In this document: one piece after another, positions 32,643-41,123 of the stretch | Numbering within the stretch: position 1 is the first letter of the stretch | How the letters are laid out: each line of letters opens with the position of its first letter | DNA from: Burkholderiaceae bacterium | Lineage (GTDB): Bacteria > Pseudomonadota > Gammaproteobacteria > Burkholderiales > Burkholderiaceae_C | Direction of reading: 5' to 3' | Assembly (NCBI GenBank): GCA_026125795.1 | Contig: JAHCKM010000002.1 | Span: forward strand, 868,001-932,000 | Length of the DNA: 64,000 nucleotides | Program-made: the position numbers and the translations under genes | Notes under the pieces: generated by a model | What the model saw: the letters and a program-made list of their open reading frames with translations, nothing else | What the model was told of the DNA's origin: nothing | The model's database searches: none

Positions 32643-32828
32643 ATGAACACCCCCTCGACCCCTTCGTGCCAATGCACCAACTGCCCGGGCGCCAGCTGCC
32701 GCTGCGGCTGCCAAGGCGATGTCACGCCGCCGGTGGCGGCCGCTGCGCGCCCCGCATGCAACTGCGGCCCGCGTTGCGGTTGTGATGCCGCGGAACAAGG
32801 CTGCCTGTGCGGCGCTCGCGCGTCCTGA
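32643..32828 (+). CDS. Cys-rich metallothionein-like peptide
   Basis: A 61-residue protein with 12 cysteines in three groups: six in CQCTNCPGASCRCGC near the N-terminus, four in CNCGPRCGC and two in CLCG. They are separated by a Pro/Ala linker. There is no signal peptide and no aromatic residue. AAAGGAG lies about ten bases upstream of ATG 32643, supporting translation. The CxC and CxxxC spacing and the CGPxC element are reminiscent of bacterial metallothioneins (BmtA type), although the canonical zinc-finger-like histidines are lacking. It probably binds zinc, copper or cadmium in the cytosol. The divergent AraC gene with a His-rich sensor domain is a possible regulator. Confidence 0.7.
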   Translation: MNTPSTPSCQCTNCPGASCRCGCQGDVTPPVAAAARPACNCGPRCGCDAAEQGCLCGARAS

Positions 32829-32856
32829 CCGGCTGCGCCATGGTGGGTGCTGCGCC

Positions 32857-33930
32857 TCAAGGCGACCCGCACCCTCCCGATCCCGAGCGTATCGCCCGTC
32901 GTATCGCCTGTCGCACGTCGGACGGCGTGGCGCCAAAGCGGCGGCGGAACTCGCGGTTGAAGGTGGAGAGGTCGTTGAAGCCGTTGTCGTAGGCGATCGT
33001 GCCGATGCGCAGCGCGGCGTGGCGCGGGTCGGAGAGCATGCGGTGCACCGCCGCCAGCCGCAGGCCGAGCACGTAGCGCGACAGCGTGGTGCCTTCGCGC
33101 TCGAACAGCTTGTGCAGGTAGCGCGGCGTGATGCCCTGGCGCTGCGCGAGCGGCACTGGCCCCAGAGCGGCGTCGCTCAGATGCTGCGCGATGTCGGCCT
33201 TGACGGCCCGCAGCCGGGCTGCCTGCAGGCCGCGGCCCGCGGCGATCTCGGCCGCGTCGCGGGTGGCGCCCACGGCCAGCGCGCAGAGGTCGTCAATGTG
33301 GGCGGCCACAGCGTGGCGCAACTCGGCGGACGCCAGCGCGGCCTCGTCGTCGAGTACGCCCACATAGGCTGCCAGCAGCCGCAGCACGCCGGTGTCGGGG
33401 GAAAGCGGACGCATGAACGTGTCTTCCAGCGCCGGCGCGTGTGTCAACAGCAGCGCGCGCGGCACGCCGATGCTGATGAAGCGCGCGGATTCCTGCATCG
33501 AGATCAAGCTCACGTCGGCGTTTGAAGACAGCAGAGCAGAGCCAGGTCCGAGCACCACCTGCCGACCGCGCTGCTGCACGAGCCGGTTGCCTGCGCATTG
33601 GATGTGCAGCACCACGTCGTCGTTGCCGTCCGACAGGTACTCGCGGCCGCGCGTGGCGGCGCCGCCGTGCGTGGCCGCCATGCGCAGCACGCAGGCACCC
33701 GGGCCGGACGGCGGGCCGTCGCTCGCTGCGCACCCCAGCCAGTGCATGGTCATCTGCACCGCGAACGCCTTGGCGCTCGCGGGCGACAGGTCGCGCCGCG
33801 CCACGCGGTTCACCACCTCGCACCAGGCGGGCAAACGCTCGTGCGCTTGGAGTTCACCGCTCGCGAAGCGAAATGCGCGCAAGCCGTGGTCCGCACTGAC
33901 CCCATCGACGTCAGGGATAGATCGCTGCAT
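32857..33930 (-). CDS. AraC-family transcriptional regulator (AraC-binding-like type)
   Basis: A 357-residue regulator. The N-terminal region (LPAWCEVVNRVARRDLSPAS, GPGSALLSSNADVSLISMQESARFISIGVPRALL) resembles the AraC-binding-like sensor fold. The C-terminal pair of HTH motifs is complete: GITPRYLHKLFEREGTTLSRYVLGLRL and IGTIAYDNGFNDLSTFNREFRRRFGATPSDVR. The start is ATG 33930, which gives a normal family length. It is divergent from the cytochrome c gene at 34082 with a 151-base shared control region. The cytochrome/ligase/channel genes are therefore the probable targets. Confidence 0.87.
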   Translation of the reverse strand: MQRSIPDVDGVSADHGLRAFRFASGELQAHERLPAWCEVVNRVARRDLSPASAKAFAVQMTMHWLGCAASDGPPSGPGACVLRMAATHGGAATRGREYLSDGNDDVVLHIQCAGNRLVQQRGRQVVLGPGSALLSSNADVSLISMQESARFISIGVPRALLLTHAPALEDTFMRPLSPDTGVLRLLAAYVGVLDDEAALASAELRHAVAAHIDDLCALAVGATRDAAEIAAGRGLQAARLRAVKADIAQHLSDAALGPVPLAQRQGITPRYLHKLFEREGTTLSRYVLGLRLAAVHRMLSDPRHAALRIGTIAYDNGFNDLSTFNREFRRRFGATPSDVRQAIRRAIRSGSGGCGSP

Positions 33931-34081
33931 CGGCAAGAACTTTTTGGGCTGATCGCGATGGAGCCGGTGGCACGGCGGAAGTTCACTGAGGGCCCAGTTG
34001 CGGTTCCTTCCTGCCCAAGCGCATCGCAGAGCCGGTTCGTATCGTGGATGCACGCAGATACCACGCATGCAGGAGATCCAC

Positions 34082-34579
34082 ATGACGAAACTCGTTTCAA
34101 CGCTCGCGATGCTGGCGGCGTGCAGCGCCGCTGGCGCGGCCGGCGGGCGCGGCGCAGCACCCGATGCAAGGAGCATCGAGCGCGGCCGCTACATCCTGAA
34201 GATCACCGGCTGCAACGACTGCCACACGCCGCATTACGCGGCACGCGCCGGCGACGTGCCGGAAAGCCAGTGGTTGACGGGCGACCGGCTGGGCTATCGC
34301 GGCCCCTGGGGCACGACCTATGCGCCGAACCTGCGCCTGGTCCTCACACAACTGAGCGAGGACCAATGGGTGCAGAAGGCGCGCACGCTGCAGACGCGTC
34401 CGCCGATGCCGTGGTTCGCTCTGCGCCAGATGAACGAGAACGACCTGCGCGCGATGCACCGGTTTGCCGTGCACCTCGGGCCCGCGGGCACGCCGGCGCC
34501 GCCCTACGTACCGCCGGGGCGTGACGTCAAGCCGCCCTACATCCAGTGGCCGATGGCCGCAACCGCCGCGCCGAAGTGA
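34082..34579 (+). CDS. Periplasmic monohaem cytochrome c
   Basis: A 165-residue exported protein. The signal peptide TKLVSTLAMLAACSAAGAAG is followed by RGRYILKITGCNDCHTPHYA with the haem c CxxCH site near residue 46. A later Met (PPMPWFALRQM) is a candidate axial ligand. AGGAGATC lies before ATG 34082. The C-terminus is proline-rich. It resembles the electron-transfer subunits or stand-alone cytochromes found beside periplasmic dehydrogenases, but no dehydrogenase is adjacent. It is followed after 25 bases by the PaaK-like gene. Confidence 0.83.
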   Translation: MTKLVSTLAMLAACSAAGAAGGRGAAPDARSIERGRYILKITGCNDCHTPHYAARAGDVPESQWLTGDRLGYRGPWGTTYAPNLRLVLTQLSEDQWVQKARTLQTRPPMPWFALRQMNENDLRAMHRFAVHLGPAGTPAPPYVPPGRDVKPPYIQWPMAATAAPK

Positions 34580-34604
34580 CGCGCATTGACGAGAAAGGAG
34601 TTCC

Positions 34605-35990
34605 ATGACCTTCGCCATGCACACCGATCATTGCGCAGGCGCAGCCAGGCCCGACGGCGCGCGCATCGCGTCATCCGCGCGCGAGATGCTCGATCGCGAG
34701 CGTTGGCCGCGCAAGCGGCTGCTGGAGCACCAGCGCAATCGCCTGCGCGAGCTGCTGCGGCACGCGGCCGCGCACTCGCCGCACTACCGCCACCTGCTGG
34801 GCGCATCGCACGACGGCGATGTCAGCCTGCAAGAGCTGCCGGTGCTGACCAAGGCGACGCTGATGGCGCAGTTCGAGCTCATCGTCACCGACCCGCGGTT
34901 GCGCCTGGCCGAGCTCGAGCGGCATCTGACCGGCCATCGGGCCGCCGAGCCGTTCGGCGGCGCGTTCCGCGTCGTGGGCAGCGGCGGCACGAGCGGGCAG
35001 CGCAGCGTTGCCGTGTACGACGTTGCGGCGTGGGAGACCGCGGTCGCCGGCGTGCTGAGGGCGATGGAGATCGCCGACATCGCCGCGCCGACGCGGCTGA
35101 TCGGCATCGGCGCGCCGACCCCGCTGCACCTGTCGAACCGTTTGTTGGCCGAGCTGCGTGCCGGCCGCAGCGACATGCCAGTGCTTTCGGTGACGACGCC
35201 GATCGACGAGATCGTCCGCACGCTCAATGCCTGGCGGCCTGAAGCCGTGGTCACCTACCCATCGCTGATCCGCCGCCTGGCCGAGGAGCAGCGCGAGGAC
35301 CGCCTGCGCATCGCGCCGCGCACCTTCTGCTCGGTGGCCGAGACGATGACGCCGGACCTGCGCAGCCTGGCGCACGACACCTGGGGTGCGCTGGTGCTGA
35401 ACGGCTACGCGTCCACCGAAACCGGCGTGATGGCACAGGAGTGCCCATGCGGCGGCGGCCTGCACGTGTTCGAAGACTTGCTCATCGTCGAAGTGGTCGA
35501 TGCGCAGAATCGACCGGTCGCACCGGGCGTGGTGGGGCACAAGGTGCTGGTGACCAACCTGTTCAACCAGGCACTGCCGCTCATCCGCTACGAGTTGCCC
35601 GACCTCGCCGCGCTGGCGCAGGTGCCATGCGCGTGCGGGCGGTCGCTCTGGCAGCTGGCGTCAATCGAGGGCCGACGCGAGGAGGTGCTGCGCCTGCCCG
35701 CGCGCAGCGGCGGCTCGATCGACGTGCATGCCTTTCTGTTGGGCGAGACGCTGCTGCACCTGCCCGCGGTCCATCAGTACCAGCTCGCGCCGCGGCCTCA
35801 CGGCCTGCTGGCGCGCGTGGTGCTGCGCGACGCGTCGGTGGCGGCACAGACGCTGTCGGCGGCACGGCAGGCGATCGCCGCAGAGCTCGAACGCCTGGGT
35901 GCGTGCGTTGCCACGGTGGAGGTGGAGGCGGTGGACCACATCGCGCGCACGGGTAGCGGTGCCAAGCAAAGGCTTGTCGGCGCGCAATGA
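34605..35990 (+). CDS. PaaK/CapK-like AMP-forming ligase
   Basis: A 461-residue ANL-superfamily enzyme of the phenylacetate-CoA ligase/CapK type. The ATP phosphate loop is VVGSGGTSGQRSVAV near residue 125. YASTETGVMAQE replaces the usual YGxTE, and the A8-like hinge IEGRREEVLRLP precedes a small C-terminal domain. ECPCGGGLHVFE and VPCACGR carry Cys pairs typical of this subgroup. A C-terminal catalytic Lys may be in GAKQRL. It adenylates a carboxylate, and CoA transfer is likely. The substrate is unknown. AAAGGAG lies ten bases upstream of ATG 34605, and the gene is in an operon with the cytochrome. Confidence 0.82.
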   Translation: MTFAMHTDHCAGAARPDGARIASSAREMLDRERWPRKRLLEHQRNRLRELLRHAAAHSPHYRHLLGASHDGDVSLQELPVLTKATLMAQFELIVTDPRLRLAELERHLTGHRAAEPFGGAFRVVGSGGTSGQRSVAVYDVAAWETAVAGVLRAMEIADIAAPTRLIGIGAPTPLHLSNRLLAELRAGRSDMPVLSVTTPIDEIVRTLNAWRPEAVVTYPSLIRRLAEEQREDRLRIAPRTFCSVAETMTPDLRSLAHDTWGALVLNGYASTETGVMAQECPCGGGLHVFEDLLIVEVVDAQNRPVAPGVVGHKVLVTNLFNQALPLIRYELPDLAALAQVPCACGRSLWQLASIEGRREEVLRLPARSGGSIDVHAFLLGETLLHLPAVHQYQLAPRPHGLLARVVLRDASVAAQTLSAARQAIAAELERLGACVATVEVEAVDHIARTGSGAKQRLVGAQ

Positions 35991-36076
35991 CTCGCGCCGC
36001 TTCAACTCATCCGCCGGAGAGCCGCCCAAACGGCGTTTACGATCCGCCCCAACGGGCTCGACAAGACAGAGATGCA

Positions 36077-36724
36077 ATGTCCGATGGCACGCCGTGGGTC
36101 TTGAGTCAGGTGCAGGTGGTTGCCGAGGCGGTGGGCACCGTGGCCTTTGCGCTGTCCGGCGTCATCGAGGCTGCGCGCAAGCGGCTCGACGCGGTGGGCA
36201 TCTGCGTGGTCGGCGGCCTGGCCGCATTCGGCGGCGGCACAGTGCGCGACGTGTTGCTCGATCGTCGCCCGTTGTTCTGGGTGGAGCATGCGGGCTGGCT
36301 GTGGACACTGCTGGGGCTGTGCATCGCGGCGATGTTGTTCATGCGCGCGCGGCACCTCGAGCCCACCGAGCGGGCGATGCAATGGCCCGATGCCATCGGC
36401 CTCGGCTTGTTCTCGGCCAGCGGCACGCAGATCGCGCTCGACGGCGGCATGCCGGCCATCGTGGCCGTGCTGCTCGGCATGATGACCGCCGTGTTCGGCG
36501 GGGTCCTGCGTGACGTGGTCTGCAACGAGATCCCACGCGCCTTCAACGACCACCGGCCCTACGCGATCTGTTCGTTCGTCGGCGGCTGGGTGCTGGTGGC
36601 GGTGCAGGCCTACGCGCTGCCCGCAGGGGTGGCGCTGCTCGTGGCGGCCCTGGTCGCAGCCGGCCTGCGCGTGGCGGCGCTCGCCTGGGACTGGCGCCTG
36701 CCGGCTTGGCGGGCGACACGCTGA
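36077..36724 (+). CDS. TRIC-family cation channel protein (YicG/UPF0126)
   Basis: A 215-residue membrane protein with two repeated three-helix units, as in bacterial TRIC channels: VAFALSGVIEAARKRLDAVGICVVGGLAAFGGGTVRDVLLDRRPLFW in repeat one, and FSASGTQIALDGGMPAIVAVLLGMMTAVFGGVLRDVVCNEIPR in repeat two. The paired GGGTVRD and GGVLRD signatures line the pore in relatives. The start is ATG 36077. It sits 86 bases after the ligase gene in the same direction. Monovalent cation or small-solute flux is the known role of relatives. Confidence 0.9.
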   Translation: MSDGTPWVLSQVQVVAEAVGTVAFALSGVIEAARKRLDAVGICVVGGLAAFGGGTVRDVLLDRRPLFWVEHAGWLWTLLGLCIAAMLFMRARHLEPTERAMQWPDAIGLGLFSASGTQIALDGGMPAIVAVLLGMMTAVFGGVLRDVVCNEIPRAFNDHRPYAICSFVGGWVLVAVQAYALPAGVALLVAALVAAGLRVAALAWDWRLPAWRATR

Positions 36725-36726
36725 CA

Positions 36727-37176
36727 TCAGTCGAGGAGCATGGCGTCGAGAGCCACCTCCACGTTGAGCAGGCGTGACACGAGGCAGCTCGCCTTGGCCG
36801 ATTGGGCATGCTGCGCGAACTCGGCCGCGGAGATGCCGGGCACGCGGGCCCGCACCTTGAGTCGCACGCCGGTCACGCTCGGGCCTTGTGGGCTCAACTG
36901 CAGCGACAACGATGCGGTGGCCTCGATCTGCTCCGGTGGCCGGTCTGCCTGCCCCAGCGCGTAGGCCAGCGCCATGCAATAGCAGCCGGCGTGCGCCGCG
37001 GCGATCAGCTCTTCGGGATTGGTCCCTCGCTCTTGCGCGAAGCGCGTGGCGAATGCGTAGCGCTGGTCCTGCAGCGCGCCGCTGGCGGTGCTCAGGTGGC
37101 CTTGGCCCTTGGCAAGGGTCCCGGTCCATTGCGCGCTGCCAATGCGCACCAGGTGATTGCGGTCTTCTGGGTTCAT
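36727..37176 (-). CDS. OsmC-family peroxiredoxin
   Basis: A 149-residue OsmC/Ohr-type protein. The two redox cysteines are present: AAHAGCYCMALAYAL (the first of the pair, after His-Ala-Gly) and KASCLVSRLLNVEV. The catalytic Arg region, RFAQERGTNPEELIAAAH, is close to OsmC proper. It reduces organic hydroperoxides with thiols. It is co-directional with the GST gene upstream (15-base gap), which points to a small oxidative-stress operon opposite the LysR gene at 37944. Confidence 0.9.
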   Translation of the reverse strand: MNPEDRNHLVRIGSAQWTGTLAKGQGHLSTASGALQDQRYAFATRFAQERGTNPEELIAAAHAGCYCMALAYALGQADRPPEQIEATASLSLQLSPQGPSVTGVRLKVRARVPGISAAEFAQHAQSAKASCLVSRLLNVEVALDAMLLD

Positions 37177-37191
37177 GTGATTTCCTCGATC

Positions 37192-37818
37192 TCAATGGCG
37201 CCGCAACTCCGCGGCGTAGAGCGCGCGCTCTTCGGACATCGCCGTTGCGGTGGCGCGCCGGGCGCACATGCGCTCGAAATAGGCCTTCACCGCCGGCCAG
37301 CGCGCGAGGTCGACGTCGGCCGTCACGTGCCAGTTGAGCACCGTGGTCAGGTAGGCGTCGGCCACGCTCCACGCGTCGAGCAGAAACTCGCGCCGCTCCA
37401 GGTGCGCCTGCAGCACGGCCAAGCGCTTGGCGCCCGCTTGCATGATCTTGTCGCGCGAGGCCGGAGGCTGCGCCTTGTCGAACAGTGGAATGAAGAGCGC
37501 CTTGTGCAGTTCGGTGCCGATGAACGACAGCCATTGCTGCAGCACCGAGCGCGCAAAGCCCGAGGGCGGCGCCAGCTTGGCCTGCGGGTGCAGGTCGGCC
37601 AGGGCCTGCAGGATCGCCGCGTTCTCGAACAGCATCTCGCCGCACGGATGGCGCAGCGCCGGCACCAGCCCGAGCGGGTTGATCGCGTAGTAGTCCAGTC
37701 CCGACAGGGTGCGCTTGGTCTTGGCGTCCACCTCGGTGAAGGTGGCGGTGGCGCCCGCTTCGTACAGCGTGATGCGCGAGGCCATCGAGCAGGCCAACGG
37801 CGAGAAGAAGAGTTCCAT
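37192..37818 (-). CDS. Glutathione S-transferase
   Basis: A 208-residue GST of the bacterial beta-like class. The N-terminal thioredoxin fold starts MELFFSPLACSMASRITLYEAG with a Cys/Ser in the glutathione-activating loop (ACSMASR). NPLGLVPAL is the cis-Pro, and ENAAILQALADLHP is the ExxAI site for the glutathione glutamyl group. The all-helical C-terminal domain contains WSVADAYLTTVLNW. It is the first gene of the GST/OsmC operon and is divergent from the LysR gene, its likely regulator. Confidence 0.9.
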   Translation of the reverse strand: MELFFSPLACSMASRITLYEAGATATFTEVDAKTKRTLSGLDYYAINPLGLVPALRHPCGEMLFENAAILQALADLHPQAKLAPPSGFARSVLQQWLSFIGTELHKALFIPLFDKAQPPASRDKIMQAGAKRLAVLQAHLERREFLLDAWSVADAYLTTVLNWHVTADVDLARWPAVKAYFERMCARRATATAMSEERALYAAELRRH

Positions 37819-37902
37819 TTGCGTGCTTCCGTGTCAATCTGGCGCTCAGTATGGTGAGCCGCAAGCGTCAGCGGAAGACACGCATTGGAGATGCGCTGTA
37901 AA

Positions 37903-37922
37903 GTTGAACTTATCAATTCGAC
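37903..37922. promoter_or_regulatory. Candidate LysR-type site between GST and LysR genes
   Basis: GTTGAACTTATCAATTCGAC is an imperfect, AT-rich dyad with matching outer bases on both sides. It lies 22 bases before the LysR start, in the only AT-rich patch of the 125-base divergent region. Position and T-N11-A-like spacing suit LysR autoregulation. Confidence 0.4.
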
Positions 37923-37943
37923 GAGTCACTTGTTCATCGACCC

Positions 37944-38855
37944 ATGGCACGCATTGACATCTTCTCGGGCTTGACCGAGTTCATGGCCGTGGCCGACCAG
38001 GGCAGCTTTCGCTCTGCGGCCGCGCAGTTGCGCGTGTCGGCCGCGGCCGTGAGCCAGGCCATCAAGGCGCTGGAGGCGCGGGTAGGCATGCCGCTGTTTC
38101 TGCGCACCACGCGCAGCGTGGCGCTCACCGAGGTCGGTACGCAGCTGCATCGGCGCCTGCGCTCGGCCACCGGCGAGATCGCCGAGGCGCTGGGCGAGAT
38201 CGATGCGCTGCGCCAGCGGCCCAGCGGCGTGTTGCGCCTGTCGGTGCCGCGCATCGCGCTCGATCTGGTGGTGCTGCCCGTGTTGCCGGGATTTCGCGCG
38301 GCTTACCCCGAGATCAAGGTGGAGGTCGACGTCAACGAGGCATCGGTCGACATCGCCAACGAGGGCTTCGACGCCGGCGTGCGCATCGGCGACTTCGTGC
38401 AGCGCGACATGGTGGCCGTGCGCCTCACGCCGGGCTTTCGCTGGCGCGTGCTCGGCACGCCGGCTTACCTGGCGCGACACGGCGTGCCCAGGAGACCCGA
38501 AGATCTGCTGCAGCACCAATGCATCGGCTATCGGTTCCCGACTGCCAAGACGGTCTACCGCTGGCAGTTCCAGCACAAGGGGCGGCCCCTCTCGGTCGAC
38601 GTGGCGGGCGGCATCATCGTCAACGACCACCTGACGATGATTGCCCTGGCCCGGGCCGGCACCGGGTTGGTCTACACGGCCGACCTGGTGGCGGCACCCG
38701 ACATCGAGGCCAAGCGTCTGCGCGCCGTGTTGTCGGCTTACTGCATCAACGGGCCGGGCCTGCACCTGTACTTTCCCAGGCGCAGCCAGCAGCAGCCGAA
38801 GCTTCGCGCCTTCATTGACTTCGCGAAGCGGGCGCTGCGAGCGCGCGACGCGTGA
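37944..38855 (+). CDS. LysR-family transcriptional regulator
   Basis: A 303-residue LysR protein. The winged HTH is GLTEFMAVADQGSFRSAAAQLRVSAAAVSQAIKALEARVGMPLFLRTTRSVALTEVG. The effector domain (about 90-300) starts GVLRLSVPRIALDLVVLPVL and includes DAGVRIGDFVQRDMVAVRL, typical of the CrgA/DsdC-like branch that lies beside GST or oxidoreductase genes. The start is ATG 37944. It is divergent from the GST/OsmC pair with a candidate operator in between. Confidence 0.92.
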   Translation: MARIDIFSGLTEFMAVADQGSFRSAAAQLRVSAAAVSQAIKALEARVGMPLFLRTTRSVALTEVGTQLHRRLRSATGEIAEALGEIDALRQRPSGVLRLSVPRIALDLVVLPVLPGFRAAYPEIKVEVDVNEASVDIANEGFDAGVRIGDFVQRDMVAVRLTPGFRWRVLGTPAYLARHGVPRRPEDLLQHQCIGYRFPTAKTVYRWQFQHKGRPLSVDVAGGIIVNDHLTMIALARAGTGLVYTADLVAAPDIEAKRLRAVLSAYCINGPGLHLYFPRRSQQQPKLRAFIDFAKRALRARDA

Positions 38856-38916
38856 GCGCCTGGCCGATCGAGACCCCGGCAGGAGACGGCACCTTCAACG
38901 GCCGAGACGGCGCCGC

Positions 38917-38934
38917 GTAGCACAATCGTGCTAC
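38917..38934. promoter_or_regulatory. Operator of the RHH/ParE toxin-antitoxin operon
   Basis: A perfect dyad: GTAGCAC, four bases AATC, GTGCTAC. It lies 26 bases before the antitoxin start. The overlapping TACATT (38932-38937) could be the -10 element, so binding would block transcription. A diverged copy with the same placement is at 27166-27183. Confidence 0.65.
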
Positions 38935-38960
38935 ATTGCCAGCCCGGAGAGCGGGGCGCC

Positions 38961-39245
38961 ATGTCCACCACCACCATCCGCATCGAAGACGAGCTCAAGG
39001 CCCGGGTCGCCGCCGCTGCCGAGCGCGAGGGCAAGACGCCGCACGCGTTCATCGTGGAGGCGATCGCGCGGCAGGTGGAACAGGCCGAGCTGGACGATGC
39101 CTTCCATCGTGTGGCCGACGCGCGCTGGGCCAAGGTGCTGGCCTCGGGCAAGACGGTGCCGTGGGACAAGGCGCGTGCCTACCTCGAGGCGCGCGCTCGC
39201 GGCGTCAAGGCGCGCCGCCCGTCGGCGCGCAAGCTCGATCGCTGA
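38961..39245 (+). CDS. Ribbon-helix-helix antitoxin
   Basis: A 94-residue antitoxin. The N-terminal RHH DNA-binding unit is TTTIRIEDELKARVAAAAEREGKTPHAFIVEAIARQVEQ. The C-terminal toxin-binding tail includes RWAKVLASGKTVPWDKARAYLEARA, as in CopG/ParD-like partners of ParE toxins. It is followed after 12 bases by the ParE-like gene. Autorepression through the perfect dyad at 38917 is likely. A truncated sister is found at 27205. Confidence 0.88.
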   Translation: MSTTTIRIEDELKARVAAAAEREGKTPHAFIVEAIARQVEQAELDDAFHRVADARWAKVLASGKTVPWDKARAYLEARARGVKARRPSARKLDR

Positions 39246-39257
39246 AGCACCGCGCGC

Positions 39258-39554
39258 GTGGCCCGCATCGAGCTCGCCCCCGAGGTGCTCGACGACTTCG
39301 ATCGCTTCCTGGATCACCTGGCAAAGTCTGAGGTGGCCGATGCCGCCGAGCGCGTGGCCGCCATCGTGCGCGGGCTCGACGTTCTGGCGCACAGCCCCGA
39401 GATCGGACGCCCGGTGCGCGACGGCAAGCGCGAGCTGGTGATCGGAAAGGGCACGCGCGGCTACGTGGCGCTTTACCGGTACGTGGCCGGCGCGGACGTT
39501 GTCTTCGTGCTGGCCGTGCGTGCGCAGCGCGAGGGGGCCTTTCAGAGACGTTGA
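39258..39554 (+). CDS. RelE/ParE-family toxin
   Basis: A 98-residue toxin of the RelE/ParE superfamily: ARIELAPEVLDDFDRFLDHL at the start, GLDVLAHSPEIGRPVRDGKRELVIG in the middle, and the terminal strands GYVALYRYVAGADVVFVLAVRAQRE with the basic C-terminus. ParE-type members poison gyrase and RelE-type members cleave mRNA; the sequence favours ParE-like but cannot decide. The start is GTG 39258. It forms an operon with the RHH antitoxin. Confidence 0.87.
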   Translation: MARIELAPEVLDDFDRFLDHLAKSEVADAAERVAAIVRGLDVLAHSPEIGRPVRDGKRELVIGKGTRGYVALYRYVAGADVVFVLAVRAQREGAFQRR

Positions 39555-39571
39555 CGCATGACGATGCCGCG

Positions 39572-40990
39572 CTACGTGCGCGAGCCGCGGTGCCGCTCGG
39601 CCCGCCAGGCGGCCACGATGGCCGCGGCCGAGATCTCGATGTCGCGCGCCGTCGTCGCGCCCGAGCTGACCGACAGGCGCATCACCCAGTCGTCGCGCCA
39701 CAACGCGCCGGCGGCGAAGCAGACGCCGTCTTTCTGCACGCGCGCGATCACGGCCTCGGTGGCCGCGCGGCGGGCGGCGGCATCGCCGTCGCCAAAGCTC
39801 ACGATCAGCTGGTTCAGGCACACGGTGTTCAGCACGCGCACTCCCGGCTCGGCGCCCAGCAATTCTGCGAACTGCCGAGCCAGCGCGCAATGGCGCTCCA
39901 CCAGCTCGGCCACGCCATGGCGTCCCAGCGTCTTGAGCAGCGCATACACCGGCACGCCGCGCGCGCGGCGCGACAGCTCGGGCACGAATGCCGACGGCAC
40001 GCGGTCGCCCGCGCCGATGGCGGGCAGGTAACTCGACCACTGCGTCATCGCGCGTTCATGGATGGTGCGGTCCCTGACGATCGCGAAGCCGCAGTCGTAG
40101 GGCACCTGCAGCCACTTGTGCCCGTCGGTCACCCACGAATCGGCGCCTTCGATGCCCGCGGTGAGGTGGCGCAGCCCGGGCGCCGCACGCGCCCAGAGCC
40201 CGAAGGCGCCGTCCACGTGCACCCAGGCGCCGGCGGCCTTGGCGAGCGCCACGATTTCGGTGAAAGGATCGAAGGCACCGGTATTGATCTGCCCCGCTTG
40301 CGCGATGACGATCTTCGGCCCCGGCTTGTCGCCCAGCGCGCGCGCCAGCGCCTGCGGCCGCATGCGTCCTTGATCGTCGGTGTCCACCATCGTCACCCGC
40401 CGATGGCCAAAGCCGATCAGTTGCAGCGAAGAGAACACCGACGAGTGCGCGTCGGCGCCGATCAGCACCTGCACCGGCGGCGCGCCGAACAGGCCGTCGG
40501 CGTCGGGGTCCCAGCCGGCCTGGAGCAGCACGCCCGTGCGCGCCGCGGCCAGCCCGATGGCGTTGGCCACCGTGGCGCCGGTGGCAAAGCCGATCGAGCT
40601 GCCCGCGGGCAGGTCGAGCACCTCCAGCAGCCAGCGCTCGGCCACGGCCTCGATCGCGGCGGTGGCCGGGGTGGGCGAGTGGTAGCCGGTGTTCTGGCCC
40701 CACGCCGAGACCAGCCAGTCGGCGGCCACGCCGGCGAGGTGTGAAGCGCCGATCACCCAGCCGAAGAAGCGCGGCCCGGCCATTGGCATAAGCCCGGGCA
40801 GGGCCTGCGTGGCGAGCGCGTCGATCACCGCGCCGGCGTCGGTGCCTTCATCGGGCATGGCCTCGGTGAAGCGCTCCAGCATCGCGTGGTAGTCCGCCGA
40901 CGGCGACCGTTGATCCTGGGCCAGCGCGCGGCGGTACGCCAGCGCATGCGACATCGCCTGGGACATCAGCGCGTCAGGGTCGGTGGCCAT
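39572..40990 (-). CDS. PLP-dependent group II decarboxylase-like enzyme
   Basis: A 472-residue fold-type I PLP enzyme of the aromatic-L-amino-acid/glutamate decarboxylase group. The PLP-binding Lys is in WVTDGHKWLQVPYDCGFA. The ring-stacking His precedes it (GADAHSSVFSSLQ), and the Asp contacting the pyridine N is in WVHVDGAFGLWA. GSSIGFATGATVANAIGL is the phosphate-binding region. The substrate is not determined; relatives act on aromatic amino acids, glutamate or cysteine-derived substrates. It is divergent from cysteine synthase at 41124, which may be relevant. The start is ATG 40990, with GGAGGA upstream. Confidence 0.85.
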   Translation of the reverse strand: MATDPDALMSQAMSHALAYRRALAQDQRSPSADYHAMLERFTEAMPDEGTDAGAVIDALATQALPGLMPMAGPRFFGWVIGASHLAGVAADWLVSAWGQNTGYHSPTPATAAIEAVAERWLLEVLDLPAGSSIGFATGATVANAIGLAAARTGVLLQAGWDPDADGLFGAPPVQVLIGADAHSSVFSSLQLIGFGHRRVTMVDTDDQGRMRPQALARALGDKPGPKIVIAQAGQINTGAFDPFTEIVALAKAAGAWVHVDGAFGLWARAAPGLRHLTAGIEGADSWVTDGHKWLQVPYDCGFAIVRDRTIHERAMTQWSSYLPAIGAGDRVPSAFVPELSRRARGVPVYALLKTLGRHGVAELVERHCALARQFAELLGAEPGVRVLNTVCLNQLIVSFGDGDAAARRAATEAVIARVQKDGVCFAAGALWRDDWVMRLSVSSGATTARDIEISAAAIVAAWRAERHRGSRT

Positions 40991-41123
40991 GGAGTCCTCC
41001 TCGTGCGTCGCGCGCGCATCTGCAGGCCGCGCGCGCGGCGCGAGAGTACATCGGTTGACAACGACCGGCCGCTCGGTACGCTGCACGGTCCATTTCAACC
41101 GCAACACCGCAGGAGCCCCCGAC

